Notes under the pieces: model-generated
The model's database searches: none
Told to the model about the DNA's origin: nothing
What the model saw: the letters and a program-made list of their open reading frames with translations, nothing else
Made by a program: the position numbers and the translations under genes
Shown here: piece by piece, positions 25,448 through 33,941 of the stretch
Numbering within the stretch: position 1 is the stretch's first letter
How the letters are laid out: each line of letters begins with the position of its first letter
From: Levilactobacillus paucivorans
GTDB taxonomy: Bacteria; Bacillota; Bacilli; Lactobacillales; Lactobacillaceae
NCBI RefSeq assembly: GCF_001437125.1
Contig: NZ_JQCA01000022.1
Location: forward strand, 1 to 41,941
Direction of reading: 5' to 3'
DNA: 41,941 nucleotides

Positions 25448-25473
25448 GACCCACAACAAAAATGTTGTGGGTC
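25448..25473 (-). terminator. Terminator of the third surface-protein gene
   Basis: Perfect 10-bp stem GACCCACAAC/GTTGTGGGTC with a 6-base loop. TTTTT follows on the minus strand. Confidence 0.88.
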
Positions 25474-25487
25474 TAAATGATGTTGAC

Positions 25488-26978
25488 TTATTTGACAATT
25501 TTAACAAGCTTAGGGTTCCCAGTAATGTAGCCCCCAGCGACCTTGTAACGCTTGGTACCAGGGATGAGTTGGTTGTGACCATAAGAATAGTCCCAACCCT
25601 TTACTGTGAAGATATGACCTTTACGATAATGCTTGAGACGGTTGGTGAGATCAACGTCACTGTAAAGGTTACGACCGCTCACGGCTTTAACCCGTGTGAC
25701 CCATTGCGGTTTATCAGTCGTGATATAACGCTGGTTGCCGGTAACAAAGGTGCCATCGGCGAGTTGGTAGCGCGTCGTGTCGCCATCCTTGACGAGTTTA
25801 GTTACAGCCACTTTTGATCCTTGTTTGAGATGGGTGAGTTGATCGCTAAATGCCGTGGAGGTGTGGGTCCAGATTCCCTTAGGATTAGTAACGTAGAGAG
25901 TCTTGGCCGTTTCATCTTCAAGGAAGAGTTTGCCCACGTAAGCCGATTTAGCCGTGATATAACTGCCGTCACTTAACTGGTAACGTGGATTGCCGGCCTT
26001 AGATTGCGTCGTGTTCACGACGGTAAATACCGGGGCATAGGCACTAGGCTTCGTTGCGTATTTGCGAATCCGCTCGTTCTTCTTGAAGTCGACGTGCTGG
26101 TAACGGTAAAACTTTTGTTTGCCGTAGACTTGGAAGGCAGCTGGTGCGACTGGCGTACTACCATCTTTGACATACGTAACGGTGACCGGTTGCACACCAG
26201 ATGCATCGACCTTGTTCTTATCAAAGGTTACGCTGGATTTGTTGGCAGTGTATCCCGGAACTTTGGGAATTAGCATGTGATTGGAATCTGTGAAGACTTG
26301 CTTGTCGGCACCGGTAATGGTCTTCGTGGCTGTTTGGCCAGTCATTGTCGCGTCAATAGTTTTGAAGGTGTCGGTAGGGAGCGCCGTTCCATCATTTGTT
26401 TGGTAGGTAATTGCCATTTTAATATCCGCTGCTTCAGTTGGGATTATGTAACTCACCAAGAAGGGATCGGATTTGCCATCGTAATTAATCGGTAAGTCTA
26501 GTTGATATTGAAGGTTTTGTTGATCAATTGTTTTCCCTTTAATGTCCTGCCAATTAGGAGTCTGATCCAAGTTGCTAAACGCTTTGGTGTAGGTGGAAAG
26601 CATTGTCGCCTCTTGTCCTTCAAACTGGAGGAGGGTAAGGGCGGCTTGGTCTGCAGTCAAGATATGGTTAGCCATGTCACTAATTAATTGCACTTGAAGC
26701 AGGTTGGATCCATCGGGTAAGCGTTGCCACTTGTCCATATCATTAGTCATAGCTCGCAGGGTTGTCTGATTATTAATATAGTCCACATGAAGTTCACTCT
26801 TGCTTGTTGGCATACCTGGCATCGTTATAGTTAATTGTGCGTTGCTGTTGTCATCTGTGTCATCTGCATGTGCAACCACCATGTGGCTATTTAGAAATGA
26901 TGGCGACGAAGTTGTGCCATCAATTATTAGAAGTCCCAATACAGCTAAGCAACTGATAAATACTTTTGTGAGTTTCAT
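25488..26978 (-). CDS. Secreted MucBP-like/DUF5776 surface protein
   Basis: Exported protein of 496 aa. The signal peptide (MKLTKVFISCLAVLGLLIIDG..., cut near VAHA/D) starts at ATG 26978, preceded by GGAGGGGG; a 10-residue upstream extension is unsupported. N-terminal domain with NNQTTLRAM and LQVQLISDMANHILTADQAA (about 75-110); MucBP-like domain (about 205-285, KMAITYQTNDGTALPTDTF ... GYTANKSSVTFDKN); DUF5776 repeats (about 290-496). The last 215 residues are almost identical to those of the genes at 22027 and 23857, while the N-terminal 200 differ. Function inferred as surface adhesion. Confidence 0.82.
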   Translation of the reverse strand: MKLTKVFISCLAVLGLLIIDGTTSSPSFLNSHMVVAHADDTDDNSNAQLTITMPGMPTSKSELHVDYINNQTTLRAMTNDMDKWQRLPDGSNLLQVQLISDMANHILTADQAALTLLQFEGQEATMLSTYTKAFSNLDQTPNWQDIKGKTIDQQNLQYQLDLPINYDGKSDPFLVSYIIPTEAADIKMAITYQTNDGTALPTDTFKTIDATMTGQTATKTITGADKQVFTDSNHMLIPKVPGYTANKSSVTFDKNKVDASGVQPVTVTYVKDGSTPVAPAAFQVYGKQKFYRYQHVDFKKNERIRKYATKPSAYAPVFTVVNTTQSKAGNPRYQLSDGSYITAKSAYVGKLFLEDETAKTLYVTNPKGIWTHTSTAFSDQLTHLKQGSKVAVTKLVKDGDTTRYQLADGTFVTGNQRYITTDKPQWVTRVKAVSGRNLYSDVDLTNRLKHYRKGHIFTVKGWDYSYGHNQLIPGTKRYKVAGGYITGNPKLVKIVK

Positions 26979-27058
26979 AATTATCCCCCTCCGAGTTAAC
27001 GGATGCATCTATCCTCAGTATAACCGTTAATTAAGTATTTTATCGGATAAAACAAAAC

Positions 27059-27083
27059 GACCCACAACACTTTTGTTGTGGAT
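27059..27083 (-). terminator. Terminator of the fourth surface-protein gene
   Basis: CCACAAC/GTTGTGG core stem, 16 bases past the stop at 27099. The T run (TCGTTTTGTTTT) follows on the minus strand. Confidence 0.8.
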
Positions 27084-27098
27084 CTCAACGATATTGAC

Positions 27099-28604
27099 CT
27101 ATTTAACGATTTTAACGAGTTTGGGGTTCCCGGTAATGTAGCCGCCAGCGACCTTGTAACGCTTGGTACCACTGACACTCAGGTTATGACCGTGGGAGTA
27201 ATCCCAGCTTTTAACTGTGAAGATATGACCTTTACGGTAGTGTTTGAGGCGGTGGGTGAGGTTGACATCGCTGTACAGATTCCGTCCATCTCTAGCTTTA
27301 ACGTGAATGACTTTCTTAGGTTTAGTCGTGGTTACGTAACTTTTGTTCCCAGTAATGAAGGTGCCATCGGCTAACATATACCGGGTTACCGGACCGTTCT
27401 TGATAAGATGGGTGACGGTGACCTTCGTGCCTTGATTGAGGTGATGAAGGAGTTGCGTCGGATAGTAAAACATCACTGTTCCATGAGTCCAAGTGCCTCT
27501 AGGATTCGTGACGTATAACGTTTTGACATTCTTTCGTAGGAAGAGCTTGCCAACATAAGCGGACTTCGCCGTGATGTAGGTGCCATCACTCAGTTGGTAA
27601 CGGGGGGTTCCGGCTTTAGATTGTGTCGTCTTAACCACCGTAAATACTGGGGCGTAGACACTCGGTTTCTTAGCGTATTTTTTGACACGCTCGCTCTTCT
27701 TGAAGTCAACATTTTGGTAGCTATAGAATTTCTGTTTGCCATAGACTTGAAAGGTAGCGGGTGTGCTTGGTGTTGGAGCCGGTGTGACTGGCGTGCTACT
27801 GTTTTTGATGTATGTAACAGTGACCGGTTGTACACCGGATGATGCATCGACCTTGCTTTCGTCGAAGGTCACGCTGGATTTGTTGGCGGTGTATCCCGGA
27901 ACTTTAGGAATTAGCATGTGATCGGTATCTGTGTAGACTTGTTTGTCGGCACCGGTAATTGATTTGGAAAATGACTTTGATTGGTCATCAGTTGTGGCCT
28001 CGATATCCTTGAATGTTTCAGCTGGTAAGGCTGTACCATCATTAATTTTGTAGGTGATCGCCATGGTCAGCGGAGCAGGATTAATTGGAATGTCACGTTT
28101 AATTGTGAAATCTTGCGTCTGATCGTCTGAGGCGATAGGTTCGTTCAGCATGGATTCAAAAGTAGGCATATCGAGCATAAAGTGGCTTGCTTCATAGTCA
28201 TAGTAAGAAGAAAAATATGAAATTTCTTGTTCGGCACGATCGGAAGTCAGGCCATTTTGAGAAAAATTACTTAGGAAAACTCCGGCCTGCTTTGCTGTCC
28301 ATATGTGGTTTGCCACGTAGCTAGCAAGCTGAATTTCTAATGCAAGACTTCCTTTGGTTGCGCCTGCGGTGGATTCGTTAGCCGCAAAGATATCATTGAC
28401 AGTTGTTTGATTTTGAACGTAGGCGGAACCGATAGAAAGCAAAACCTGCTTATTCAATATCAGGTCTACAGAAACGTTTTGACCCGTGTCGTCGGCCCGT
28501 GCGACAGTCTCAGAGTTATTTGAAATCGTCGGCAGGGCAAAACTACCAAGTAGCGAGAGACTGAGTGTTGCCAAAGTGGTGATGAAGAATTTAGTAAGTC
28601 GCAT
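27099..28604 (-). CDS. Secreted MucBP-like/DUF5776 surface protein (most divergent paralog)
   Basis: Exported protein of 501 aa and the promoter-proximal member of the array. Signal peptide MRLTKFFITTLATLSLSLLGSFALP, cut near ARA/D. N-terminal region with NQTTVNDIF and LEIQLASYVANHIWTAKQAG; MucBP-like domain (about 175-265) with TYKINDGTALPAETF and GYTANKSSVTFDESK; a short Pro/Thr linker (TPVTPAPTPSTPA); DUF5776 repeats to the end. Its repeats differ from those of the other three paralogs, so it seems outside their recent homogenisation. Ribosome site AAGGAGG. A perfect cre site sits between the -10 box and the ribosome site. Confidence 0.82.
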   Translation of the reverse strand: MRLTKFFITTLATLSLSLLGSFALPTISNNSETVARADDTGQNVSVDLILNKQVLLSIGSAYVQNQTTVNDIFAANESTAGATKGSLALEIQLASYVANHIWTAKQAGVFLSNFSQNGLTSDRAEQEISYFSSYYDYEASHFMLDMPTFESMLNEPIASDDQTQDFTIKRDIPINPAPLTMAITYKINDGTALPAETFKDIEATTDDQSKSFSKSITGADKQVYTDTDHMLIPKVPGYTANKSSVTFDESKVDASSGVQPVTVTYIKNSSTPVTPAPTPSTPATFQVYGKQKFYSYQNVDFKKSERVKKYAKKPSVYAPVFTVVKTTQSKAGTPRYQLSDGTYITAKSAYVGKLFLRKNVKTLYVTNPRGTWTHGTVMFYYPTQLLHHLNQGTKVTVTHLIKNGPVTRYMLADGTFITGNKSYVTTTKPKKVIHVKARDGRNLYSDVNLTHRLKHYRKGHIFTVKSWDYSHGHNLSVSGTKRYKVAGGYITGNPKLVKIVK

Positions 28605-28618
28605 GGTTATCCTCCTTG

Positions 28619-28632
28619 TGTAAACGGTTACA
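28619..28632. promoter_or_regulatory. cre site of the surface-protein gene
   Basis: TGTAAACGGTTACA is a full palindrome and fits TGTAANCGNTNNCA exactly. It lies just downstream of a minus-strand TATAAT (about 28648-28643) and 15 bases before ATG 28604, a roadblock position for CcpA repression. Confidence 0.75.
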
Positions 28633-28675
28633 TATATCCTTATTATACCCGTTAATCAAACTTTTTATAAGATAA

Positions 28676-28706
28676 AACAAAAAGCCCCAATCCACAGATT
28701 GAGGCC
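28676..28706 (-). terminator. Terminator of the ybaK/M50-like operon
   Basis: Minus-strand stem GCCTCAATC/GATTGGGGC (one G-U) with loop TGTG and a T run. The wobble pairs only in the minus transcript. Confidence 0.8.
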
Positions 28707-28724
28707 GACAATTCCAATTAAAAT

Positions 28725-29510
28725 TTATCGTCGCAAGATCAGCCGTACCACCAAATTAGTCAATAACGAGATCACCAGGGCGTACCCCAGCATTAGCACC
28801 AACCAGATGGCTAGGGCGGTGATGGCGCGCAGATACCCTGTGGCCGCGTTTGCCATAGTCAAGAGGACCGTGACGGCAGTCACCGCCATAATGAAGCTGA
28901 TCACACCAATCTTAGAGTTGGCGAAGTCGGCATTACTGAGGTCGAAGCCGCCGATGCTGATATTGAGGGACAGCACGATCATCAGAAGCCAGCGCCACCA
29001 GTTGGCGCCGACGGGTTGACCGAAGCCTGACCAATCAAGATTAAAGGGATCGGCCATGAGCGTTAGGAGTCCGTGACACACGCCTGGCAGCAGCAGTGCC
29101 GTGAGGCCGAAGAGGGCCAGAGCACAACCGAAGATGGGGGCAATTCCGATAAAGAGATTGCCCATCGTTTGGTACCAGTTCCGGCGATTCCAGGTGTGGT
29201 TCACGTAACCCAACGTCATGTCAGAGTCGCCGGTCACACCCGGTTGATCGGGATGGGGCCGCTTTAAGAGGCGGAAGGCCACGATGCGGTGACCAAAGAA
29301 GATCGCCGTCAGCAGGTGACTTAATTCATGGAGAAAAATTCCAATGAATCCCAAATAGAGTTGGCTGATCATGCCGAATCCGCCAGCTAGATGTTGCTTG
29401 GTATTGCGGTTCAGGTAGGTGAGAACCGCGATCAAGAAGAAGGGGATGGCCACGAGATCAAGGCCGGCAATTCCCAGATTCTTGAAAATGAGTGGGAGGT
29501 CAGTTACCAT
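28725..29510 (-). CDS. Membrane protein with HExxH motif (M50-like site-2 protease?)
   Basis: Polytopic membrane protein of 261 aa with about six hydrophobic segments. The zinc-protease motif HELSH (His61, Glu62, His65) sits in a hydrophobic helix, GFIGIFLHELSHLLTAIFFG, as in M50 intramembrane proteases. A later GNLFIGIAPIFGCAL may correspond to the second core helix. I see no clear NPDG-type third-ligand motif, so protease function is tentative. It starts 3 bases after the ybaK stop and is translationally linked to it. Substrate unknown. Confidence 0.65.
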   Translation of the reverse strand: MVTDLPLIFKNLGIAGLDLVAIPFFLIAVLTYLNRNTKQHLAGGFGMISQLYLGFIGIFLHELSHLLTAIFFGHRIVAFRLLKRPHPDQPGVTGDSDMTLGYVNHTWNRRNWYQTMGNLFIGIAPIFGCALALFGLTALLLPGVCHGLLTLMADPFNLDWSGFGQPVGANWWRWLLMIVLSLNISIGGFDLSNADFANSKIGVISFIMAVTAVTVLLTMANAATGYLRAITALAIWLVLMLGYALVISLLTNLVVRLILRR

Positions 29511-29513
29511 CTG

Positions 29514-30017
29514 CTATTCCAGCAGGTCGGTGAAGGTGCCGTGCACCAACCCGGCCAGGTCGGTGGCATCGAGTTCTACCGACCGTCCGATTTGCCCGGA
29601 TGAGACCAGAATCTGGCCCTGTTCCTGAGCGGTATTGTCGAGGTAGATCGGGAACTGATTCTTTTCCCAAATCCCAACGGGTGTATTGGCGCCATGCTCA
29701 TAACCAGTGGTCTTCACCAAGTCCTTTAGTGGCACCATATTAACTTTTTTATTACCAGAGGCTTTGGCGAGTTTCTTTTCGTCGAGGTGTTCGTCGATGG
29801 GAAGAACGCCCACGACAGGGCCGGTGACATTCCCACTGAGCACCAGGGTCTTATAGATGTGGTGTTCGTCGACATCGGCGTGGTCCACGTCCATTTGAGC
29901 GACATCGCCCTGAATGTGGGTGGCAAATTCAACTTGTTTATAGGCAATTTTATTTTTATCGAGAATCTGTTCGACGAGCGTCTTGTGAAGACGTTTGCCC
30001 TTTTTCTTTTTTGACAT
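29514..30017 (-). CDS. ybaK: Cys-tRNA(Pro)/Cys-tRNA(Cys) deacylase YbaK/EbsC
   Basis: Cytoplasmic trans-editing enzyme of 167 aa that hydrolyses mischarged aminoacyl-tRNAs. The YbaK fold is recognisable from HKTLVEQILDKNKIAYKQVEF at the start, HHIYKTLVLSGN (about 53-64), the conserved KKLAKASGNKKVNM (about 82-95) and TGYEHGANTPVGI (about 104-116), with the lysine and glycine-rich pocket residues typical of the family. The start at 30017 (MSKKKKGK) has AAGGTG 7 bases upstream. First gene of a two-gene unit with the HExxH membrane protein. Confidence 0.9.
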   Translation of the reverse strand: MSKKKKGKRLHKTLVEQILDKNKIAYKQVEFATHIQGDVAQMDVDHADVDEHHIYKTLVLSGNVTGPVVGVLPIDEHLDEKKLAKASGNKKVNMVPLKDLVKTTGYEHGANTPVGIWEKNQFPIYLDNTAQEQGQILVSSGQIGRSVELDATDLAGLVHGTFTDLLE

Positions 30018-30353
30018 GTGGGTCACCTTTCATGGTTAAAGTAGTTCAGGTTCCTTCTGGTTGCCACCGTCCGCATTTAGCCGTATGATGGCCGCGGTTA
30101 CCGATGGGCCCAAGTGAACCCGTTGTCATAAAATATACACTAGCGTAAATGGCGGTAAGTTTCAATCAGAAACACCGGCGGGAACCGTTTTGAAGCCGCC
30201 GACTAAGGGAAAACAATAAGTGTTTTTATAAATTGGATCGCACTTTACTCTGAACTGGATCGGTTGTTTTTTGCTAAAAAGCAGACAGCACTTGAAAAAC
30301 CTGTTATACTCGATACCTGTAGAAGTCTAGTTGAAGAGTTATGAGGAGATATC
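30018..30353. other. Divergent intergenic region between ybaK and gntR
   Basis: 336 bases without a gene. It holds the control regions of both units. A TATACT lies about 45 bases before gntR (30305-30310). TCTAGTTGA near the gntR start resembles the TCTAG core of the paired sites before xpkA. No strong palindrome or repeat was seen. Confidence 0.45.
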
Positions 30354-31079
30354 ATGGCAGATTTAGTCTATCGACGCGTGATGCGGGACTTAAAACAACG
30401 AATCCATCAAAATGAATTCCCCAATAAGCGGTTGCCAGACGAACGGAGCCTGAGCGAATCCTATGGGGTCAGCCGTAGTTCGGTTAAGCGGGCGCTCAGT
30501 GTGCTCGCTACCCAGGGCATCATCTTTAAGAAGCGTGGTGCGGGGACCTTCATTAACCCATTATATATGAAAAACCAATCGATTTTTCAATATGAGGGGT
30601 CAAATTTAGGGATTACCGACAGTATGAAGGCTGCCGGATCGACGCCCGGAATCCGTCTTCTGAAGTTTGACGTGGTACCGGCCAGCAAGGAAATCCAACA
30701 GGACTTGTTCCTGGCGGAGGGTGATTTTGTTTACGAGATTAAGCGGTTACGGTTATTTAACGACCAGCCGTTCATGATTGAAACCGGCTATATTCCCATT
30801 AAGATTGCGCCAAACCTGTCACAAAAGACGGTGTCGGACTCCATCTTTAATTATTTGGAAGGCCAAGGGAAAGTCGTCACCAAGTCCTTCATGTCGATTC
30901 AGGCCCAGCCATCGACGGCGGAAGACCAAGAGCTACTGAACTTGAAACCGGTAGAACCCGTGGGCATCATGGAAGGAATTTTCTTCCTGGACGACGGGAC
31001 GCCGTTTGAAGTTTCTAACATGCGGTTGCACTACAAATATCTGAATTACAACACGTTCGTTTCATTGGACGAGGAATAA
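30354..31079 (+). CDS. GntR/HutC-family regulator upstream of phosphoketolase
   Basis: Transcription factor of 241 aa. The winged helix-turn-helix (about 5-70) contains LPDERSLSESYGVSRSSVKRALSVLATQGIIFKKRGAGTFI. The UTRA effector domain (about 85-235) has FVYEIKRLRLFNDQPFMIETGYIP and the ending GTPFEVSNMRLHYKYLNY. Ribosome site GAGGAGATATC before ATG. It is monocistronic with its own perfect terminator. It directly precedes xpkA, whose upstream region holds two copies of AATTGGTCTAG resembling HutC-type operator halves; control of xpkA is inferred. Confidence 0.87.
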   Translation: MADLVYRRVMRDLKQRIHQNEFPNKRLPDERSLSESYGVSRSSVKRALSVLATQGIIFKKRGAGTFINPLYMKNQSIFQYEGSNLGITDSMKAAGSTPGIRLLKFDVVPASKEIQQDLFLAEGDFVYEIKRLRLFNDQPFMIETGYIPIKIAPNLSQKTVSDSIFNYLEGQGKVVTKSFMSIQAQPSTAEDQELLNLKPVEPVGIMEGIFFLDDGTPFEVSNMRLHYKYLNYNTFVSLDEE

Positions 31080-31088
31080 GTCTTTTAC

Positions 31089-31119
31089 GACGACTGCCAA
31101 ATGGCGGTCGTCTTTTTTT
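31089..31119 (+). terminator. Terminator of gntR upstream of xpkA
   Basis: Perfect 10-bp stem GACGACTGCC/GGCGGTCGTC with an AAAT loop and seven T. Confidence 0.92.
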
Positions 31120-31125
31120 ATGTGC

Positions 31126-31180
31126 AATTGGTCTAGCCAGTGTTACCAGTGATGGTAGACGAACTTTAAAATTGGTCTAG
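31126..31180 (+). promoter_or_regulatory. Paired GntR/HutC-like sites upstream of xpkA
   Basis: AATTGGTCTAG occurs at 31126-31136 and again at 31170-31180 (44 bp apart), 140-200 bases before the xpkA promoter. TGGTCTAG is a half of the TGGTCTAGACCA-like operator used by HutC-type GntR proteins such as DasR/NagR. The gene next door encodes such a protein. Confidence 0.5.
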
Positions 31181-31323
31181 TATTTATTTGCAAAATAATA
31201 AGCAAATGTTTATAGAATCGTCATCGGTTAAGCCAACGGATTCGGCAAGGTGAAGGCCGGTTATCCGCGTGGTTATAGGCGTTAGGTCACCCTGAAATTG
31301 ATACGATCCAATTTACATAAAAG

Positions 31324-31351
31324 TTGACTTTTCTATAAAAGAAGCTATGAT
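31324..31351 (+). promoter_or_regulatory. Promoter of xpkA
   Basis: -35 TTGACT (31324-31329), 16-base spacer, -10 TATGAT (31346-31351). Confidence 0.7.
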
Positions 31352-31354
31352 GGA

Positions 31355-31401
31355 GTTGTAAAAAAGCCTCCGGGTAAACATTAACGAGGGTGGTTTTACA
31401 A
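31355..31401 (+). promoter_or_regulatory. 5' leader hairpin of xpkA
   Basis: GTTGTAAAA (31355-31363) pairs perfectly with TTTTACAAC (31393-31401), with CCTC/GAGG nested inside. It sits at or near the predicted mRNA 5' end, a position where a stem can protect an abundant mRNA from decay. No terminator or anti-stem was seen, so a riboswitch is not supported. Confidence 0.55.
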
Positions 31402-31455
31402 CTATCTATCAACTAGATTATGCAGTTACGATTTCAAAGAAGGAGTGTTAATTAC

Positions 31456-33843
31456 ATGGCAGCAGATGCAAAATTCGACTCCAAGTCTTACTTGGAAGGC
31501 GTTGACAAGTATTTCCGTGCAGCGAACTACCTGTCCGTTGGTCAGTTATTCCTGCGTGACAATCCATTATTGAAGCGTGACTTAACATCTGACGACGTTA
31601 AGATCAAGCCTATTGGTCACTGGGGGACAATTGTTTCTCAAAACTTTATTTACGCTCATTTAAACCGAGCTATCTTAAAGTATGATTTGAACATGTTCTA
31701 TATCGAAGGTTCAGGTCACGGTGGTCAAGTTATGGTTTCGAACTCATATCTTGATGGTAGCTACAGTGAAATCTACCCTAACATCTCTCAAGATGAAGAG
31801 GGTATGAAGCGCTTGTTCAAGCAATTCTCCTTCCCAGGTGGGGTTGCTTCTCATGCCGCACCTGAAACCCCAGGTTCTATCCACGAAGGTGGGGAACTTG
31901 GTTACAGCTTGTCACATGGGACTGGTGCTATCTTAGATAACCCAGACGTGATCGCCGCTGTAGAAATCGGTGATGGGGAATCTGAAACTGGTCCATTGGC
32001 CGCTTCATGGTTCTCTGACAAATTTATCAACCCAGTCAAAGATGGTGCTGTATTACCAATCATCAACATGAATGGGTTCAAGATTTCTAACCCAACCATC
32101 CTGTCACGGATGTCCGACGAAGACTTAACCAAGTACTTCGAAGGTATGGGCTGGGATCCTCACTTTGTTGAAATTGAAGCCGGTGACACTGACTTCATGC
32201 GGGTTCACAAGGACATGGCTAAGGTTATGGACGAATCCATCGAAAAGATCAAGGCCATTCAAAAGAATGCCCGTGAAAACAACGATGAATCCTTACCTAA
32301 CTGGCCAATGATCATCTTCCGTTCTCCTAAGGGCTGGACTGGTCCAAAGGCTGACTTAGATGGTAACCCAATCGAAGGTTCATTCCGTGCTCACCAAGTC
32401 CCAATTCCTGTTGCCGCTGGCGACATGGAACACAAGGACATGTTGATCGACTGGATGAAGTCTTACAAGCCAGAAGAACTCTTCAATGAAGACGGTTCTG
32501 TTAAGCAAGAAGTCCGCGACATGGCCCCTAAGGGCGATCAACGGATGGCTATGAACCCTATCACTAATGGTGGGATCAAGCCAGAACCATTGAAGTTACC
32601 TGACTACAAGAAGTACGCCGTGGACACGACTGAACACGGGAAGACGATTGCGCAAGACATGCTGGTTTGGTCACAATACCTGGCTGACACCATGAAGTTG
32701 AATCCAACGAACTTCCGTGCCTTTGGTCCTGACGAATCCAAGTCTAACCGGCTTTACGCTATGCTGGACTATGGTAAGCGTCAATGGATGGAAGGTATCC
32801 ACGAACCAAACGATGAAAACATGGCTCACGAAGGCCGGGTCATTGACTCGCAACTCTCCGAACACCAAGCTGAAGGTTGGTTGGAAGGTTATGTTCTGAC
32901 TGGTCGTCATGGTTTCTTCGCCACCTACGAATCCTTCGGCCGTGTCGTTGACTCGATGTTGACGCAACACATGAAGTGGTTACGTAAGGCAACGGAACAA
33001 GACTGGCGTCATGATTACCCATCCTTGAACTTCGTTGACACGTCAACTGTCTTCCAGCAAGACCACAACGGGTACACCCACCAAGATCCAGGTATGCTGA
33101 CCCACTTAGCTGAAAAGAAGCCTGAATTCATCCGTGAATACCTGCCAGCCGATGCTAACACCTTGTTAGCCGTTGGTGATGTAGCCTTCCGGAGTCGTCA
33201 AAAGATCAACTTGATCGTAACGTCCAAGCATCCACGTCCACAATGGTTCTCCATTGATGAAGCCACTAACCTGGTTCACAATGGTTTGGGCTACATTGAC
33301 TGGGCTTCGACTGACCAAGGTCAAGAACCTGACGTCGTCTTCGCCGCAGCTGGTACTGAACCAACTTGGGAAGCTTTAGCTGCAATTTCATTATTGCATG
33401 ACGAATTCCCAGAAATGAAGATGCGCTTCATCAACGTCGTTGACCTGTTGAAGTTGCGTTCTCCTAAGATTGACCCTCGTGGGATTTCCGATGAAGAGTT
33501 CGATCGTCTGTTCACGACCGACAAGCCAGTTGTCTTTGCCTTCCATGGCTTTGAAGGATTGGTTAAGGATATCTTCTTCGACCGTCACAACCACAACTTA
33601 CACGTGCATGGTTACCGTGAAAACGGGGATATCACCACGCCATTTGACATGCGTGTCTTGAACCACATGGACCGTTACCACTTAGCCAAGGAAGCCGTTG
33701 ACGACATTCCTAGCTACGCCGTAAAGGGTGCCTACTTTGCACAACGTATGGACGACATGGTTGCTAAGCACACTGCTTACATCCGTGAAGTCGGGACTGA
33801 TTTGCCAGAAGTTAACGCTTGGCAATGGAAGCCTCTCAAGTAA
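31456..33843 (+). CDS. xpkA: Xylulose-5-phosphate/fructose-6-phosphate phosphoketolase
   Basis: Thiamine-diphosphate enzyme that splits xylulose 5-phosphate with phosphate into acetyl phosphate and glyceraldehyde 3-phosphate, the key step of heterolactic fermentation. Length 795 aa, normal for the family. Visible segments: [20 protein letters not shown] (about 55-75), [10 protein letters not shown] (about 92-101), [27 protein letters not shown] (about 132-158), ThDP/Mg motif [14 protein letters not shown] (about 178-191), and [25 protein letters not shown] (about 548). ATG 31456 follows AAGGAG by 10 bases; a 12-residue upstream extension is unlikely. Codons look strongly biased, in keeping with high expression. 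Confidence 0.97.
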   Translation: MAADAKFDSKSYLEGVDKYFRAANYLSVGQLFLRDNPLLKRDLTSDDVKIKPIGHWGTIVSQNFIYAHLNRAILKYDLNMFYIEGSGHGGQVMVSNSYLDGSYSEIYPNISQDEEGMKRLFKQFSFPGGVASHAAPETPGSIHEGGELGYSLSHGTGAILDNPDVIAAVEIGDGESETGPLAASWFSDKFINPVKDGAVLPIINMNGFKISNPTILSRMSDEDLTKYFEGMGWDPHFVEIEAGDTDFMRVHKDMAKVMDESIEKIKAIQKNARENNDESLPNWPMIIFRSPKGWTGPKADLDGNPIEGSFRAHQVPIPVAAGDMEHKDMLIDWMKSYKPEELFNEDGSVKQEVRDMAPKGDQRMAMNPITNGGIKPEPLKLPDYKKYAVDTTEHGKTIAQDMLVWSQYLADTMKLNPTNFRAFGPDESKSNRLYAMLDYGKRQWMEGIHEPNDENMAHEGRVIDSQLSEHQAEGWLEGYVLTGRHGFFATYESFGRVVDSMLTQHMKWLRKATEQDWRHDYPSLNFVDTSTVFQQDHNGYTHQDPGMLTHLAEKKPEFIREYLPADANTLLAVGDVAFRSRQKINLIVTSKHPRPQWFSIDEATNLVHNGLGYIDWASTDQGQEPDVVFAAAGTEPTWEALAAISLLHDEFPEMKMRFINVVDLLKLRSPKIDPRGISDEEFDRLFTTDKPVVFAFHGFEGLVKDIFFDRHNHNLHVHGYRENGDITTPFDMRVLNHMDRYHLAKEAVDDIPSYAVKGAYFAQRMDDMVAKHTAYIREVGTDLPEVNAWQWKPLK

Positions 33844-33888
33844 AACTTGATTAATAAGGTCATCATCAATTGCGATTGATGGGACTGG

Positions 33889-33925
33889 GAGCCTGCATTC
33901 TTTGTTGAATGCAGGCTCTTTTTTA
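33889..33925 (+). terminator. Terminator of xpkA
   Basis: Perfect 12-bp stem GAGCCTGCATTC/GAATGCAGGCTC with a 6-base loop and a T run. A smaller hairpin, CATCAAT/ATTGATG, lies just before it (33864-33881). Confidence 0.93.
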
Positions 33926-33941
33926 AACTCATTGAAATTGA

